Positions 35,686 to 46,251 of a stretch of DNA of 64,000 nt are shown piece by piece (positions within the stretch are counted from its first letter, which is position 1; the number at the start of each line of letters is the position of its first letter). A model generated the notes under the pieces. That model was not told where the DNA came from and ran no database searches. It saw only the letters and a list, made by a program, of their open reading frames with translations. This DNA comes from Citrobacter sp. R56 (lineage in GTDB: Bacteria > Pseudomonadota > Gammaproteobacteria > Enterobacterales > Enterobacteriaceae): assembly GCF_016811995.1 (NCBI RefSeq), contig NZ_CP069159.1, positions 1,240,001 to 1,304,000 of the forward strand. Reading direction: 5' to 3'. Position numbers and translations under genes: made by a program.

Positions 35686-36528
35686 TTACGCAGGCTCTAC
35701 CGGTAAATCGGCGCGAGCGCCCCATTCACTCCATGCTCCGTCATACAGTGCAACGTTCTGCACGCCGAGCGTCGTCAGTGCCAGAACCACAACGGCCGCC
35801 GTGACGCCTGAACCGCAACTTGCGATGATCGGTCTGTCAAAACTCACCCCGTGGCTGAAGAAAATAGTATCCAGCTCGTCAGTCGTTTTTAACTCGCCAT
35901 CACGAACCAGTTCACTCCACGGAACGTTGAGTGCGCCAGGAACGTGACCACGTCTCAGGCCCGGGCGCGGTTCGTCGACTTCAGCATTGAATCGTGCGGC
36001 CGGGCGGGCATCGACAATCTGGGCGGTTTTTTCGTGGCTGGCCAGCAGGACATCGGTTAGACGCACGACCGCCTCTGGGGTGAATTTAACCTCAAACTCC
36101 CCTTCAGACCAGGCGGCTTCCCCTTCCTGCAACGGCAGTTCTTCACGCTGCCAGCCTGCCAGGCCTCCGGCAAGAATAGAGACATTTTCCACCCCGAAGG
36201 TGCGGAGCATCCACCACGCTCGCGGTGCAGAGAAGAGGTTGCCGTCGTCATAAACCACCAGATGTTTATCCTGAAAGACGCCCAGTTCGCGCATCGCGAC
36301 GGCGAAAGCTTCCGGGCGCGGCATCATGTGCGGCAATGGCGAGGTATGGTCGGAGAGCGCTTCGATATCGAAAAAAACAGCCCCGGGAATATGCCCTGAA
36401 CGGTATTCGTCCGCAACGTCACGGTCTTCTTGTCCAGGGGGAGCCATACGGGCGTCAATGATTTGTATTTCCGGGTCATCGATATGTTCGGCAAGCCAGT
36501 CGGCTGCAACAAACCAGGGGGTAGTCAT
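35686..36528 (-). CDS. sseA: 3-mercaptopyruvate sulfurtransferase
   Basis: Two-rhodanese-domain enzyme that moves sulfur from 3-mercaptopyruvate to thiol acceptors or cyanide. The C-terminal domain carries the active-site loop CGSGVTA; the N-terminal domain (residues 10-130) is catalytically inactive by family knowledge. The start at 36528 follows GGAGAC by seven bases and gives 280 aa; longer in-frame extensions lie in the sseA-yfhM promoter gap. Convergent with sseB, divergent from yfhM. Confidence 0.95.
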   Translation of the reverse strand: MTTPWFVAADWLAEHIDDPEIQIIDARMAPPGQEDRDVADEYRSGHIPGAVFFDIEALSDHTSPLPHMMPRPEAFAVAMRELGVFQDKHLVVYDDGNLFSAPRAWWMLRTFGVENVSILAGGLAGWQREELPLQEGEAAWSEGEFEVKFTPEAVVRLTDVLLASHEKTAQIVDARPAARFNAEVDEPRPGLRRGHVPGALNVPWSELVRDGELKTTDELDTIFFSHGVSFDRPIIASCGSGVTAAVVVLALTTLGVQNVALYDGAWSEWGARADLPVEPA

Positions 36529-36663
36529 AGGCGTCTCCATTTTTACCAGTGCTTTGGCAAATTGTCGGCCGTTTGCCGTAAAGGAACAAGTAAAAGAGGC
36601 GGATTTATCAGGCGGAGCCACATTTCTCACCCAAAAATCAGAATTCAGCCCCCTGATACAGAC

Positions 36664-36691
36664 TTACACAACTGGAAATCTCGCGCATAAT
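36664..36691 (+). promoter_or_regulatory. Possible yfhM promoter
   Basis: TTACAC (36664-36669), sixteen bases, then CATAAT (36686-36691), about 45 bp upstream of the yfhM start. A fair sigma-70 match; no operator recognised. Confidence 0.4.
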
Positions 36692-36737
36692 ATCTTATCA
36701 ACAGTGGCTAACGGGCCTGAGTGGCCAGGGATGAACA

Positions 36738-39700
36738 ATGAAACACTTACGTGTAGCAGCCTGTTTGCTGATGGCGGCGCTGGCTGGATGCGACAACAGC
36801 GACAACGCAACGACAGCGGCAAAAAATGCCGCCCCTGCGCCGCAGGCGACAAAGGAAAAAAATGCTGCCCCTGCGAAACAAGCTGCCTCGGTGAAAGATC
36901 CCGCGCAGTTGCAGAAGCTGGTTCAGCAAAGTCAGGGGAAAGCGCTGACGCTGCTGGATGCATCGGAAGTCCAGGTGGATGGCGCGGCGGCGCTGGTGCT
37001 TACATTCTCGATCCCGTTAGATCCTGAGCAAGATTTTTCCCGTACCGTACATGTGGTTGATAAAAAAAGCGGCAAGATTGATGGTGGCTGGGAGCTTGCG
37101 CCAAATCTGAAAGAGTTGCGATTACGGCATATTGAGCCAAATCGGGATCTGATCGTGACCGTCGAACGCGATGTCAAAGCGTTGAATAAAGCCACGTTTG
37201 GCAGCGAATATGAGAAAACCATCACGACGCGGGATATTCAGCCGAGTGTTGGATTCGCCAGCCGCGGCTCGTTGCTGCCAGGGAAAGTGATTGAAGGCCT
37301 GCCGGTGATGGCGCTCAACGTGAACAATGTGGATGTTAATTTCTTTCGTGTAAAACCCGAGTCGCTGGCGGCGTTCGTCAGCCAGTGGGAATACCGTAAC
37401 GCCCTGTCTAACTGGGAGTCCGACAATCTGCTAAAAATGGCGGATCTGGTCTATACCGGTCGCTTTGATCTGAATCCTGCGCGCAATACCCGTGAAAAAC
37501 TCCTCTTGCCGTTAAGCGAGATTAAGCCATTACAGCAGGCTGGGGTCTATGTGGCGGTGATGAATCAGGCGGGCCAGTATAACTACAGCAATGCCGCTAC
37601 GCTGTTTACGCTCAGCGACATCGGTGTTTCTGCGCACCGTTATCACAGCCGTCTCGACGTTTTTACCCAAAGCCTGGAGAACGGCGCCGCGCAACAGGGC
37701 ATTGAGGTCGCTTTACTCAATGATAAGGGGCAAACGCTGGCGCAAGCGACCAGCGATGCACAGGGACATGTCCAACTGGAGACGGACAAAAACGCGGCGT
37801 TATTGCTGGCGAGAAAAGACGGACAAACCACGCTCCTGGATTTGAAATTGCCGGCGCTGGATCTGGCTGAATTTAATATTGCGGGCGCACCCGGTTACAG
37901 CAAACAGTTCTTTATGTTTGGTCCCCGCGATCTCTATCGTCCTGGCGAAACGGTGATCCTCAATGGGTTACTGCGTGACAGCGACGGCAACGCGTTACCC
38001 GATCAACCCGTCAAACTGGAAGTGGTGAAACCGGACGGTCAGGTGTTGCGTACGGTGGTGAGCCAGCCAGAAAACGGCTTGTATCGCTTTACCTATCCGC
38101 TGGACAGTGGCGCGGCGACCGGCATGTGGCACATCCGCGCGAACACCGGCGATAACCAGTCGCGGATGTGGGATTTCCACGTTGAAGACTTTATGCCCGA
38201 GCGGATGGCGCTCAACCTGACGGCACAAAAAACACCAATAGCCCCCGCCGATGAGGTGAAATTCTCGGTCGTCGGCTACTACCTGTATGGCGCACCGGCA
38301 AATGGTAATGCGTTGCAAGGGCAACTGTTTTTGCGCCCGCTGCGAGACGCAGTACCGGCGCTGCCGGGATTCCAGTTTGGCAATATTGCTGAGGAGAATC
38401 TCTCCCGTAGTCTCGATGAAGTTCAGCTCACGCTGGATGATACAGGTCGCGGTGAGGTGACTACGGCAAGCCAGTGGCAAGAGGCGCATTCGCCGTTGCA
38501 GGTGATCCTGCAGGCAAGCTTGCTGGAGTCGGGGGGACGCCCGGTGACGCGCCGTGCTGAACAGGCTATCTGGCCGGCGGAGGCGTTGCCAGGCATTCGC
38601 CCACAATTCGCCGCGAAAGCCGTGTATGACTACCGCACGGACACCACGGTGAATCAGCCGATTGTTGACGAAGGCAGCAATGCGGCTTTTGACATTGTCT
38701 ATGCCGATGCGCAGGGTGCAAAAAAAGCGGTTTCAGGATTACAGGTGCGTTTGATTCGCGAGCGACGTGATTACTACTGGAACTGGTCAGAAAGCGAAGG
38801 CTGGGAATCACAGTTTGATCAAAAAGATCTGGTGGAAGGGGAGCAGTCTCTCGATCTTAACGCGGATGAAACCGGCAAAGTCAGCTTCCCCGTTGACTGG
38901 GGTTCCTATCGTCTGGAGGTGAAAGCACCAAACGACGTGGTCAGTAGCGTGAGATTCTGGGCCGGATACAGCTGGCAGGATAACAGCGATGGCAGCGGCG
39001 CTGCCCGTCCGGATCGTGTCACGCTGAAACTGGATAAACCGACCTATCGCCCTGGCGACACCCTCAAATTACATATCGCTGCACCTGCTGCGGGCAAAGG
39101 GTATGCGATGGTGGAATCGAGCGACGGTCCACTGTGGTGGAAAGAAATTGATGTCCCCGCCGGGGGGCTTGAACTTGCAATTCCGATCGATAAAACCTGG
39201 AATCGCCACGATGTATACCTGAGCGCGCTGGTGGTGCGCCCTGGCGATAAATCACGCTCAGCCACGCCGAAACGCGCTGTCGGGTTATTACATCTGCCGT
39301 TAGGGGACGAAACCCGCCGTCTGGATCTGAGCCTGGACACACCAGAAAAGATGCGACCCAATCAACCGCTGACCGTGAAAGTGAAAGCCAGCGTCAAACA
39401 GGGCGAGACGCCAAAGCAGGTTAATGTGCTGGTGTCTGCCGTGGACAGCGGAGTGCTGAATATTACGGACTACGTGACGCCGGATCCGTGGCAGGCGTTC
39501 TTCGGGCAAAAACGCTATGGCGCAGATATCTATGATATTTACGGCCAGGTAATTGAAGGTCAGGGGCGTCTGGCGGCGCTTCGCTTTGGCGGGGATGGCG
39601 ACGCACTCAAACGCGGCGGTAAACCGCCGGTCAACCATGTGAACATTGTGGCGCAGCAGGCGCTGCCGGTGGCGCTCAATGAACAGGGTGAAGGCACGGT

Positions 39701-41705
39701 GACTCTGCCGATTGGTGATTTTAATGGTGAACTGCGGGTGATGGCGCAGGCGTGGACTACCGGAGATTTCGGCAGCAGTGAAAGCAAGGTGGTCGTTGCA
39801 GCACCGGTCATTGCGGAGCTGAACACCCCGCGCTTTATGGCTGCTGGCGATACCTCGCGTCTGACGCTGGACGTCACGAACCTGACTGACAAACCGCAAA
39901 CGCTCAATATCGCGCTGACCGCTAGCGGATTACTCGAACTGGTGAGCCAACAGCCAGATCCCGTCAATCTGGCGCCGGGCGTCAGGACAACGTTGTTTAT
40001 TCCCGTTCGTGCTCTTGAGGGCTTTGGCGATGGCGAATTACAGGCAACGATCAACGGAGTAAACCTGCCGGGTGAAACCATTGCTGCGCAGAATAAACAG
40101 TGGAAGATTGGGGTACGCCCTGCCTGGCCTGCCCAGACGGTAAACAGCGGCGTCACTCTGCAACCCGGAGAAACCTGGCGTGCGCCTGCGCAGAATCTGG
40201 AGAATTTCTCTCCGGCTACGCTACAGGGACAATTGCTGTTGAGCGGCAAACCGCCGCTGAATCTGGCGCGTTATATTCGTGAATTGAAAGCGTATCCGTA
40301 TGGGTGTCTTGAGCAGACCGCCAGCGGCCTGTTCCCTTCACTTTATACCAATGCGGCACAACTGAAGGCGCTGGAGATTGCGGGCGATAGCGATGAAAAA
40401 CGTCGTGCGGCGGTTGATATCGGTATTTCTCGTTTGTTGCAGATGCAGCGTGATAACGGCGGTTTTGCTCTGTGGGATAAAAACGGTCCGGAAGAGTATT
40501 GGCTGACGGCCTATGCGATGGACTTCCTCGTGCGCGCTGGCGAGCAAGGGTATAGCGTGCCAACGGAGGCCGTTAACCGTGGCAATGAACGCCTGCTTCG
40601 TTATCTGCAGGACCCGGGCATGATGTCGATCCGCTATAGCGATGATACTCCGGCCAGCAAATTTGCGGTGCAGGCGTACGCTGCGCTGGTACTGGCACGC
40701 CAGCAAAAAGCGCCGTTGGGCGCGTTGCGTGAGATCTGGGAACGTCATGCTCAGGCTGCATCAGGCTTACCCCTGTTGCAATTGGGTATTGCGCTGAAAA
40801 ACATGGGCGATGCCACTCGCAGTGAGCAAGCGTTGACGCTGGCACTCAATACACCGCGGCGTGATACGCAGCAGTGGATGGCGGATTACGGCAGTTCGCT
40901 GCGCGATAACGCGCTGATGTTGTCGCTGCTGGAGGAGAATAAACTCAAACCGGATGTGCAAAATACCTTGCTGAACACCTTGTCTGAGCAGGCATTCGGT
41001 CAGCGCTGGCTTTCCACTCAGGAAAGTAATGCCCTGTTCCTTGCCGCGCGAACCTTGCAGGATTTGCCGGGGAACTGGCAGGCACAGACGTCGCTTTCAG
41101 AGCAGCCGCTTGCGGGCACGAACGCGCAAACGCGTAATCTTGATGCTGACCAGTTATCGACTCTTGCCGTCACCAACAGTGGCGATCAACCGCTGTGGCT
41201 GCGTCTGGACAGCAGCGGTTATCCGAATTCTGCCCCTGCGTCGACAAGTCAGGTTCTGCAAATTGAACGCCAGATCCTGGGGACCGACGGGCAGCGTAAA
41301 TCGCTCTCGTCACTGCGCAGCGGCGAACTGGTGCTGGTTTCGTTGACGGTGAAAGCCAGCCAGAATGTACCCGATGCTCTGGTCGTGGATTTATTACCTG
41401 CCGGGCTTGAACTGGAAAACCAGAATCTGGCGAACGGCAGCGCCAGCCTGCAGGACAGCGGTAGCGCGGTGCAGAATCTGTTGAGCCAGATGCAGCAGGC
41501 GGATATCCAACATCTGGAATTCAGAGACGACCGCTTTGTTGCTGCCGTCGCGGTAAATGAAGGACAGCCCGTGACGCTGGTCTACCTCGCGCGAGCGGTG
41601 ACGCCGGGGACTTATCAGGTGCCGGTTCCGCAGGTGGAATCAATGTATGTTCCACAGTGGCGGGCGACCGGGACAACCGAAGGGCTTATGATTGTCACAC
41701 CGTAA
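36738..41705 (+). CDS. yfhM: Alpha-2-macroglobulin-like lipoprotein (periplasmic protease trap)
   Basis: Bacterial alpha-2-macroglobulin, 1655 aa. It is thought to trap foreign proteases that enter through a damaged outer membrane. The signal peptide ends in lipobox LAGC, with Asp at +2, predicting retention at the inner membrane. The mature N-terminus is an Ala/Lys-rich low-complexity linker (to about residue 60). MG-type beta domains follow. The thioester site is YPYGCLEQT with reactive Cys1190, then the alpha-alpha thioester domain. ATG 36738 follows CCAGGGATGAACA. Its stop touches the pbpC start; this pairing is conserved and suggests joint envelope repair and defence. Confidence 0.95.
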   Translation: MKHLRVAACLLMAALAGCDNSDNATTAAKNAAPAPQATKEKNAAPAKQAASVKDPAQLQKLVQQSQGKALTLLDASEVQVDGAAALVLTFSIPLDPEQDFSRTVHVVDKKSGKIDGGWELAPNLKELRLRHIEPNRDLIVTVERDVKALNKATFGSEYEKTITTRDIQPSVGFASRGSLLPGKVIEGLPVMALNVNNVDVNFFRVKPESLAAFVSQWEYRNALSNWESDNLLKMADLVYTGRFDLNPARNTREKLLLPLSEIKPLQQAGVYVAVMNQAGQYNYSNAATLFTLSDIGVSAHRYHSRLDVFTQSLENGAAQQGIEVALLNDKGQTLAQATSDAQGHVQLETDKNAALLLARKDGQTTLLDLKLPALDLAEFNIAGAPGYSKQFFMFGPRDLYRPGETVILNGLLRDSDGNALPDQPVKLEVVKPDGQVLRTVVSQPENGLYRFTYPLDSGAATGMWHIRANTGDNQSRMWDFHVEDFMPERMALNLTAQKTPIAPADEVKFSVVGYYLYGAPANGNALQGQLFLRPLRDAVPALPGFQFGNIAEENLSRSLDEVQLTLDDTGRGEVTTASQWQEAHSPLQVILQASLLESGGRPVTRRAEQAIWPAEALPGIRPQFAAKAVYDYRTDTTVNQPIVDEGSNAAFDIVYADAQGAKKAVSGLQVRLIRERRDYYWNWSESEGWESQFDQKDLVEGEQSLDLNADETGKVSFPVDWGSYRLEVKAPNDVVSSVRFWAGYSWQDNSDGSGAARPDRVTLKLDKPTYRPGDTLKLHIAAPAAGKGYAMVESSDGPLWWKEIDVPAGGLELAIPIDKTWNRHDVYLSALVVRPGDKSRSATPKRAVGLLHLPLGDETRRLDLSLDTPEKMRPNQPLTVKVKASVKQGETPKQVNVLVSAVDSGVLNITDYVTPDPWQAFFGQKRYGADIYDIYGQVIEGQGRLAALRFGGDGDALKRGGKPPVNHVNIVAQQALPVALNEQGEGTVTLPIGDFNGELRVMAQAWTTGDFGSSESKVVVAAPVIAELNTPRFMAAGDTSRLTLDVTNLTDKPQTLNIALTASGLLELVSQQPDPVNLAPGVRTTLFIPVRALEGFGDGELQATINGVNLPGETIAAQNKQWKIGVRPAWPAQTVNSGVTLQPGETWRAPAQNLENFSPATLQGQLLLSGKPPLNLARYIRELKAYPYGCLEQTASGLFPSLYTNAAQLKALEIAGDSDEKRRAAVDIGISRLLQMQRDNGGFALWDKNGPEEYWLTAYAMDFLVRAGEQGYSVPTEAVNRGNERLLRYLQDPGMMSIRYSDDTPASKFAVQAYAALVLARQQKAPLGALREIWERHAQAASGLPLLQLGIALKNMGDATRSEQALTLALNTPRRDTQQWMADYGSSLRDNALMLSLLEENKLKPDVQNTLLNTLSEQAFGQRWLSTQESNALFLAARTLQDLPGNWQAQTSLSEQPLAGTNAQTRNLDADQLSTLAVTNSGDQPLWLRLDSSGYPNSAPASTSQVLQIERQILGTDGQRKSLSSLRSGELVLVSLTVKASQNVPDALVVDLLPAGLELENQNLANGSASLQDSGSAVQNLLSQMQQADIQHLEFRDDRFVAAVAVNEGQPVTLVYLARAVTPGTYQVPVPQVESMYVPQWRATGTTEGLMIVTP

Positions 41706-44018
41706 ATGATGGGTTTTCGAGGAAAACGCGGCTATTGGATTGGGCTGATAGCCGCCCCCCTGTTCATTCTCTTTTTGGTATGGGGTGCAGATAAAATCTG
41801 GCCGCTACCGCTCAGAGAGGTGAATCCTGCACGGGTGGTGGTGGCGCATGACGGCGTACCGCTTTGGCGTTTTGCCGATGCGGACGGTATCTGGCGTTAT
41901 CCGGTGACGATCGAAGAGGTGTCGCCCCGATATCTGGAAGCGCTCATCAATTATGAAGATCGCTGGTTCTGGAAGCATCCGGGGGTAAACCCGTTTTCAG
42001 TATTACGCGCTGCCTGGCAGGATCTCTCCTCCGGGCGCGTGGTGTCTGGCGGCAGTACGCTCACCATGCAGGTCGCAAGATTGCTTGATCCCCATCCGCG
42101 CACATTCGGTGGCAAATTTCGTCAGCTTTGGCGCGCACTTCAGCTTGAATGGCATCTCTCCAAACGCGATATTTTGACGTTGTATCTTAACCGCGCGCCC
42201 TTTGGGGGAACGCTGCAAGGCATTGGCGCAGCAAGCTGGGTCTATCTCGGCAAACCGCCAGGACAACTGAGCTACTCAGAAGCAGCATTGCTGGCCGTTT
42301 TACCGCAGGCACCCAGTCGTTTGCGCCCCGATCGCTGGCCGGAGCGCGCACAAGCGGCGCGAAATAAAGTGCTGGAACGGATGGCGACTCAGGCCATCTG
42401 GTCGGTAAAAATCGTGCAGGAATCCCGTGAAGAACCTGTCTGGCTGTCGCCCCGGAAAATGCCGCAGCTGGCGCCGCTTTTTTCGCGCATGATGCTCGGG
42501 AAAAGCAAAAGCGACAAAATCGTAACCACGCTGGATGCGGGATTACAGTATCAACTGGAAGAGCTTGCCCAGACCTGGAAAAGCAGGCTTCCCGCCCGCA
42601 GTTCACTGGCGATGATCGTTGTTGATCACACGGATATGAGCGTGCGCGGCTGGGTGGGATCGGTGGACCTGAACGACGACAGTCGTTTTGGTCATGTCAA
42701 TATGGTCAATGCTATCCGATCGCCGGGATCGCTGCTCAAACCGTTTGTTTACGGTCTGGCGCTGGATGAAGGGCTGATCCATCCGGCGTCATTATTACAG
42801 GACGTCCCGCGCCGTACCGGTGATTATCGTCCGGGGAATTTTGACAGTGGCTTTCATGGTCCGGTCAGCATGAGCGAGGCGTTGGTGCGTTCGCTGAATT
42901 TACCCGCGGTACAAGTGCTGGAGGCGTATGGGCCAAAACGTTTTGCCGCCAAACTTCGCAATGTGGGGTTGCCGCTCTATTTACCTGCCGGGGCAGCCCC
43001 CAATCTTTCACTGATTCTGGGGGGCGCAGGGGCGAAGCTGGATGAGATGACCGCAGCCTGGAGCGCTTTTGCGCGTCATGGCAAAGCCGGTACTTTGCGG
43101 CTTCAGCCTGACGACCCGTTACAAGAACGCCCGCTGATGTCGCCCGGCGCGGCGTGGATTATCCGGCGAATTATGGCGGATGAGGCGCAGCCTTTACCGG
43201 ATAATTCGCTGCCGAGGATTGCGCCGCTGGCATGGAAAACCGGCACCAGCTATGGCTATCGTGATGCCTGGGCAATCGGACTTAATGCGCGCTATATCAT
43301 TGGAGTCTGGACGGGCAGGCCAGACGGCACGCCAGTTGTGGGACAGTTTGGATTCGCAAGCGCCGTCCCGTTACTAAATCAGGTGAACAATATTTTGCAG
43401 GCGCGGACAACTGTTCAGCCTGAAGATCCGCGCCCGCCATCGGTCAGTCAGGGCGTGATTTGTTGGCCTGGGGGACAATCACTTCCCGCTACAGAGCCGA
43501 ACTGCCGCCGCCGACTGGCGACATGGCTACTGGAGGGCAGCCAACCGCCAACGTTGTTGCTACCTGAACAGGAAGGGATAAACGGTATCCATTTTCCGGT
43601 CTGGCTGGATGACTCGGGAAAACGTGTCGCGGCTGACTGCCCGCAGGCACGCGAGCAAACGCTGATTGTATGGCCGTTACCGCTTGAACCCTGGCTTCCA
43701 GCCTCCGAGCGCCGCGCATCGCGGCTTCCGCCGGTTTCAACCACCTGTCCGCCGTTGGGGCAGGGGGCGCTTTTACCCCTCCAGTTGACAGGGGTTCTCG
43801 ACGGCGCGATTCTGAGGTGCTTACCCGGAACGCCAGAAGCCTCTTTACCGATCCAAACCCGTGGTGGAACAGAAGCGCGTTGGTGGTTTTTGAATGGTGA
43901 ACGGCTGCAAGAGCGCGGGCGGAATATCACGTTACGCATTGCGGAAAAAGGGGAGTATCAGCTCCTGGTGATGGATGATGCGGGGCAGGTGGCGACAGTG
44001 AGATTTACTTTGCAGTAG
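41706..44018 (+). CDS. pbpC: Penicillin-binding protein 1C
   Basis: Bifunctional class A peptidoglycan synthase-like protein, 770 aa. A single N-terminal membrane anchor (residues 8-28) is followed by the glycosyltransferase domain (EDRWFWKHPG, GGSTLTMQVARLL), then the transpeptidase domain with SPGSLLK (SxxK), SLNLP (SxN) and KTGTS. The C-terminal 150 residues are a beta domain specific to PBP1C. It begins directly after the yfhM stop codon, so the two are co-expressed. Confidence 0.96.
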   Translation: MMGFRGKRGYWIGLIAAPLFILFLVWGADKIWPLPLREVNPARVVVAHDGVPLWRFADADGIWRYPVTIEEVSPRYLEALINYEDRWFWKHPGVNPFSVLRAAWQDLSSGRVVSGGSTLTMQVARLLDPHPRTFGGKFRQLWRALQLEWHLSKRDILTLYLNRAPFGGTLQGIGAASWVYLGKPPGQLSYSEAALLAVLPQAPSRLRPDRWPERAQAARNKVLERMATQAIWSVKIVQESREEPVWLSPRKMPQLAPLFSRMMLGKSKSDKIVTTLDAGLQYQLEELAQTWKSRLPARSSLAMIVVDHTDMSVRGWVGSVDLNDDSRFGHVNMVNAIRSPGSLLKPFVYGLALDEGLIHPASLLQDVPRRTGDYRPGNFDSGFHGPVSMSEALVRSLNLPAVQVLEAYGPKRFAAKLRNVGLPLYLPAGAAPNLSLILGGAGAKLDEMTAAWSAFARHGKAGTLRLQPDDPLQERPLMSPGAAWIIRRIMADEAQPLPDNSLPRIAPLAWKTGTSYGYRDAWAIGLNARYIIGVWTGRPDGTPVVGQFGFASAVPLLNQVNNILQARTTVQPEDPRPPSVSQGVICWPGGQSLPATEPNCRRRLATWLLEGSQPPTLLLPEQEGINGIHFPVWLDDSGKRVAADCPQAREQTLIVWPLPLEPWLPASERRASRLPPVSTTCPPLGQGALLPLQLTGVLDGAILRCLPGTPEASLPIQTRGGTEARWWFLNGERLQERGRNITLRIAEKGEYQLLVMDDAGQVATVRFTLQ

Positions 44019-44092
44019 CCGGAAAGTAGACCAGATTGCGTAGAATTGTTGCTAATGCTCGTTTTATTTTAAAAAAATGTTACCTCTGTCAA

Positions 44093-44121
44093 TGGTCAAT
44101 TGGCTGGAGGGCCATTATAAT
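44093..44121 (+). promoter_or_regulatory. ndk promoter
   Basis: TATAAT at 44116-44121 is a perfect -10 box, with TGGTCA seventeen bases upstream. It lies 72 bp before ndk in the 174-bp gap after pbpC. Confidence 0.65.
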
Positions 44122-44192
44122 CCGCGCCAGGTCGTACATGCGTATATAAACCCTGGCGGGTATACAACAACAGAACATATTCAGAGGTAATC

Positions 44193-44624
44193 ATGGCTAT
44201 TGAACGTACTTTTTCCATCATCAAACCAAACGCGGTGGCAAAAAACGTTATTGGCAACATCTTTGCGCGCTTTGAAGCAGCAGGGTTTAAAATTGTCGGT
44301 ACTAAAATGTTGCACCTGACCGTTGAGCAGGCGCGTGGATTCTATGCAGAGCACGACGGTAAACCTTTCTTCGACGGCCTGGTAGAGTTCATGACCTCTG
44401 GCCCGATCGTCGTTTCCGTACTGGAAAGTGAAAACGCCGTTCAGCGTCATCGCGACCTGCTGGGGGCAACCAACCCGGCTAATGCGCTGGCAGGCACCCT
44501 GCGTGCTGACTACGCTGACAGCTTCACCGAAAACGGCACCCACGGTTCTGATTCCGCTGAGTCTGCTGCACGTGAAATCGCCTATTTCTTTGGCGAAGGC
44601 GAAGTGTGCCCGCGTACTCGCTAA
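44193..44624 (+). CDS. ndk: Nucleoside diphosphate kinase
   Basis: Transfers the terminal phosphate of ATP to other nucleoside diphosphates, balancing NTP and dNTP pools. The phospho-histidine is in the NGTHGSDS motif (about residue 117), and the family start [10 protein letters not shown] is present. Length 143 aa is canonical. Own promoter upstream and terminator downstream. Confidence 0.98.
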   Translation: MAIERTFSIIKPNAVAKNVIGNIFARFEAAGFKIVGTKMLHLTVEQARGFYAEHDGKPFFDGLVEFMTSGPIVVSVLESENAVQRHRDLLGATNPANALAGTLRADYADSFTENGTHGSDSAESAAREIAYFFGEGEVCPRTR

Positions 44625-44704
44625 TCGAGCACGCTTTTACACATTATTTTCGCTAATGTCTCGCGCAAGCGTGGCATCCTTGCGATAGAATTTGTACAAT
44701 GCAG

Positions 44705-44746
44705 CGCCCCCGGACGAGCACCGCTCACCGGGGCGTTTCTTTTTTC
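44705..44746 (+). terminator. ndk terminator
   Basis: GC-rich stem (CGCCCCCGG with CCGGGGCG, one bulge, 14-base loop) followed by TTTCTTTTTTC, 80 bp after ndk. Confidence 0.8.
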
Positions 44747-44792
44747 AACCCTCCAGGGGCCATAACGTGTAATAACGAGGCCGGAATCGATT

Positions 44793-45959
44793 ATGTCTGA
44801 ACAAATTGTCACGTCTGAAAGCATCACCCCAGTAGTCCCTAATAAAGAGGGTAAAATTAATCTGTTGGATCTCAACCGCCAGCAGATGCGCGAGTTTTTT
44901 AAAGAATTAGGTGAAAAGCCCTTCCGCGCCGACCAGGTGATGAAGTGGATGTACCACTATTGCAGCGATGACTTTGATGATATGACCGATATCAACAAGG
45001 TATTGCGTGGTAAGCTGAAAGAGGTGGCGGAAATCCGCGCGCCAGAGGTGGTTGAAGAGCAGCGTTCATCTGACGGCACCATCAAATGGGCGATTGCGGT
45101 TGGCGATCAGCGTGTTGAAACGGTCTACATCCCGGAAGACGATCGCGCCACCCTGTGCGTCTCTTCACAGGTGGGTTGTGCGCTGGAGTGTAAATTCTGC
45201 TCAACCGCGCAGCAAGGCTTTAACCGTAACCTGCGCGTGTCGGAAATTATCGGCCAGGTGTGGCGGGCGGCGAAGATTGTCGGTGCTGCGAAAGTCACCG
45301 GGCAACGTCCTATCACCAATGTGGTGATGATGGGGATGGGCGAGCCATTACTCAACCTGACCAACGTCGTTCCTGCTATGGAAATCATGCTGGATGATTT
45401 CGGATTCGGTTTATCAAAGCGTCGCGTTACCCTGTCCACCTCCGGTGTTGTACCCGCGTTGGACAAACTGGGTGATATGATTGACGTTGCGCTGGCAATT
45501 TCCCTGCATGCGCCGAACGATGAAATTCGTGATGAAATCGTTCCTATCAACAAAAAGTACAATATCGAAACGTTCCTGAGCTCAGTTCGTCGCTATCTGG
45601 AGAAATCCAATGCGAACCAGGGGCGCGTCACGATTGAGTATGTCATGCTCGATCATGTTAACGACGGCACTGAACATGCGCATCAACTGGCGGAATTGCT
45701 GAAAGATACGCCGTGCAAGATTAACCTGATTCCGTGGAACCCGTTCCCGGGCGCACCGTATGGACGCAGTTCAAACAGCCGGATTGACCGTTTCTCCAAG
45801 GTGTTGATGGGCTACGGCTTCACCACCATCGTGCGTAAAACCCGCGGTGATGATATTGATGCAGCCTGCGGCCAGTTGGCGGGTGACGTGATTGACCGTA
45901 CTAAACGCACTCTGCGTAAGCGCATGCAGGGTGAGGCAATCGACATTAAAGCGGTTTGA
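44793..45959 (+). CDS. rlmN: Dual-specificity 23S rRNA/tRNA adenine C2-methyltransferase RlmN
   Basis: Radical-SAM enzyme that methylates C2 of A2503 in 23S rRNA and A37 of some tRNAs. The cluster motif is CALECKFC, and the mechanistic cysteine is in AACGQLAGD near residue 360. Length 388 aa, a few residues longer than in E. coli. It heads the conserved order rlmN-rodZ-ispG-hisS-yfgM-bamB-der. Confidence 0.97.
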   Translation: MSEQIVTSESITPVVPNKEGKINLLDLNRQQMREFFKELGEKPFRADQVMKWMYHYCSDDFDDMTDINKVLRGKLKEVAEIRAPEVVEEQRSSDGTIKWAIAVGDQRVETVYIPEDDRATLCVSSQVGCALECKFCSTAQQGFNRNLRVSEIIGQVWRAAKIVGAAKVTGQRPITNVVMMGMGEPLLNLTNVVPAMEIMLDDFGFGLSKRRVTLSTSGVVPALDKLGDMIDVALAISLHAPNDEIRDEIVPINKKYNIETFLSSVRRYLEKSNANQGRVTIEYVMLDHVNDGTEHAHQLAELLKDTPCKINLIPWNPFPGAPYGRSSNSRIDRFSKVLMGYGFTTIVRKTRGDDIDAACGQLAGDVIDRTKRTLRKRMQGEAIDIKAV

Positions 45960-45969
45960 TGTTAGTTAC

Positions 45970-45996
45970 GCTGCGGTATAATTAATCTACCGCAGC
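45970..45996 (+). other. Inverted repeat after rlmN
   Basis: GCTGCGGTA (45970-45978) and TACCGCAGC (45988-45996) form a nine-base-pair stem with a nine-base loop just after the rlmN stop. There is no T-tract, so it may slow or end transcription only weakly. The rest of the 292-bp gap to rodZ holds the rodZ promoter and nothing else I recognise. Confidence 0.5.
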
Positions 45997-46120
45997 ACTA
46001 AGGTAAGCTATTTTGAGGGTATTGCTATATCTCTCAGGTCAATATTAACGGTGCGTTTTTGTCGACTTTAGGGCAGTATGTAGCGGTGCAACAATAGTTT
46101 AGCCTTAGGCTTTAGCTGTT

Positions 46121-46150
46121 TTGTCATGAGTAACCTGACAGTCTTATACT
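46121..46150 (+). promoter_or_regulatory. rodZ promoter
   Basis: TTGTCA at 46121-46126 and TATACT at 46145-46150 with an 18-base spacer, about 100 bp before the rodZ start. Confidence 0.65.
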
Positions 46151-46251
46151 GTCCGACTAAGGTTAACTGACCTGATGTTTCGCGGTGCGGGTGGGCATTG
46201 TGGCTCGCCGGCACCTGAACCCTTATTTACACGTACCTGCAGCTGTAGCGA

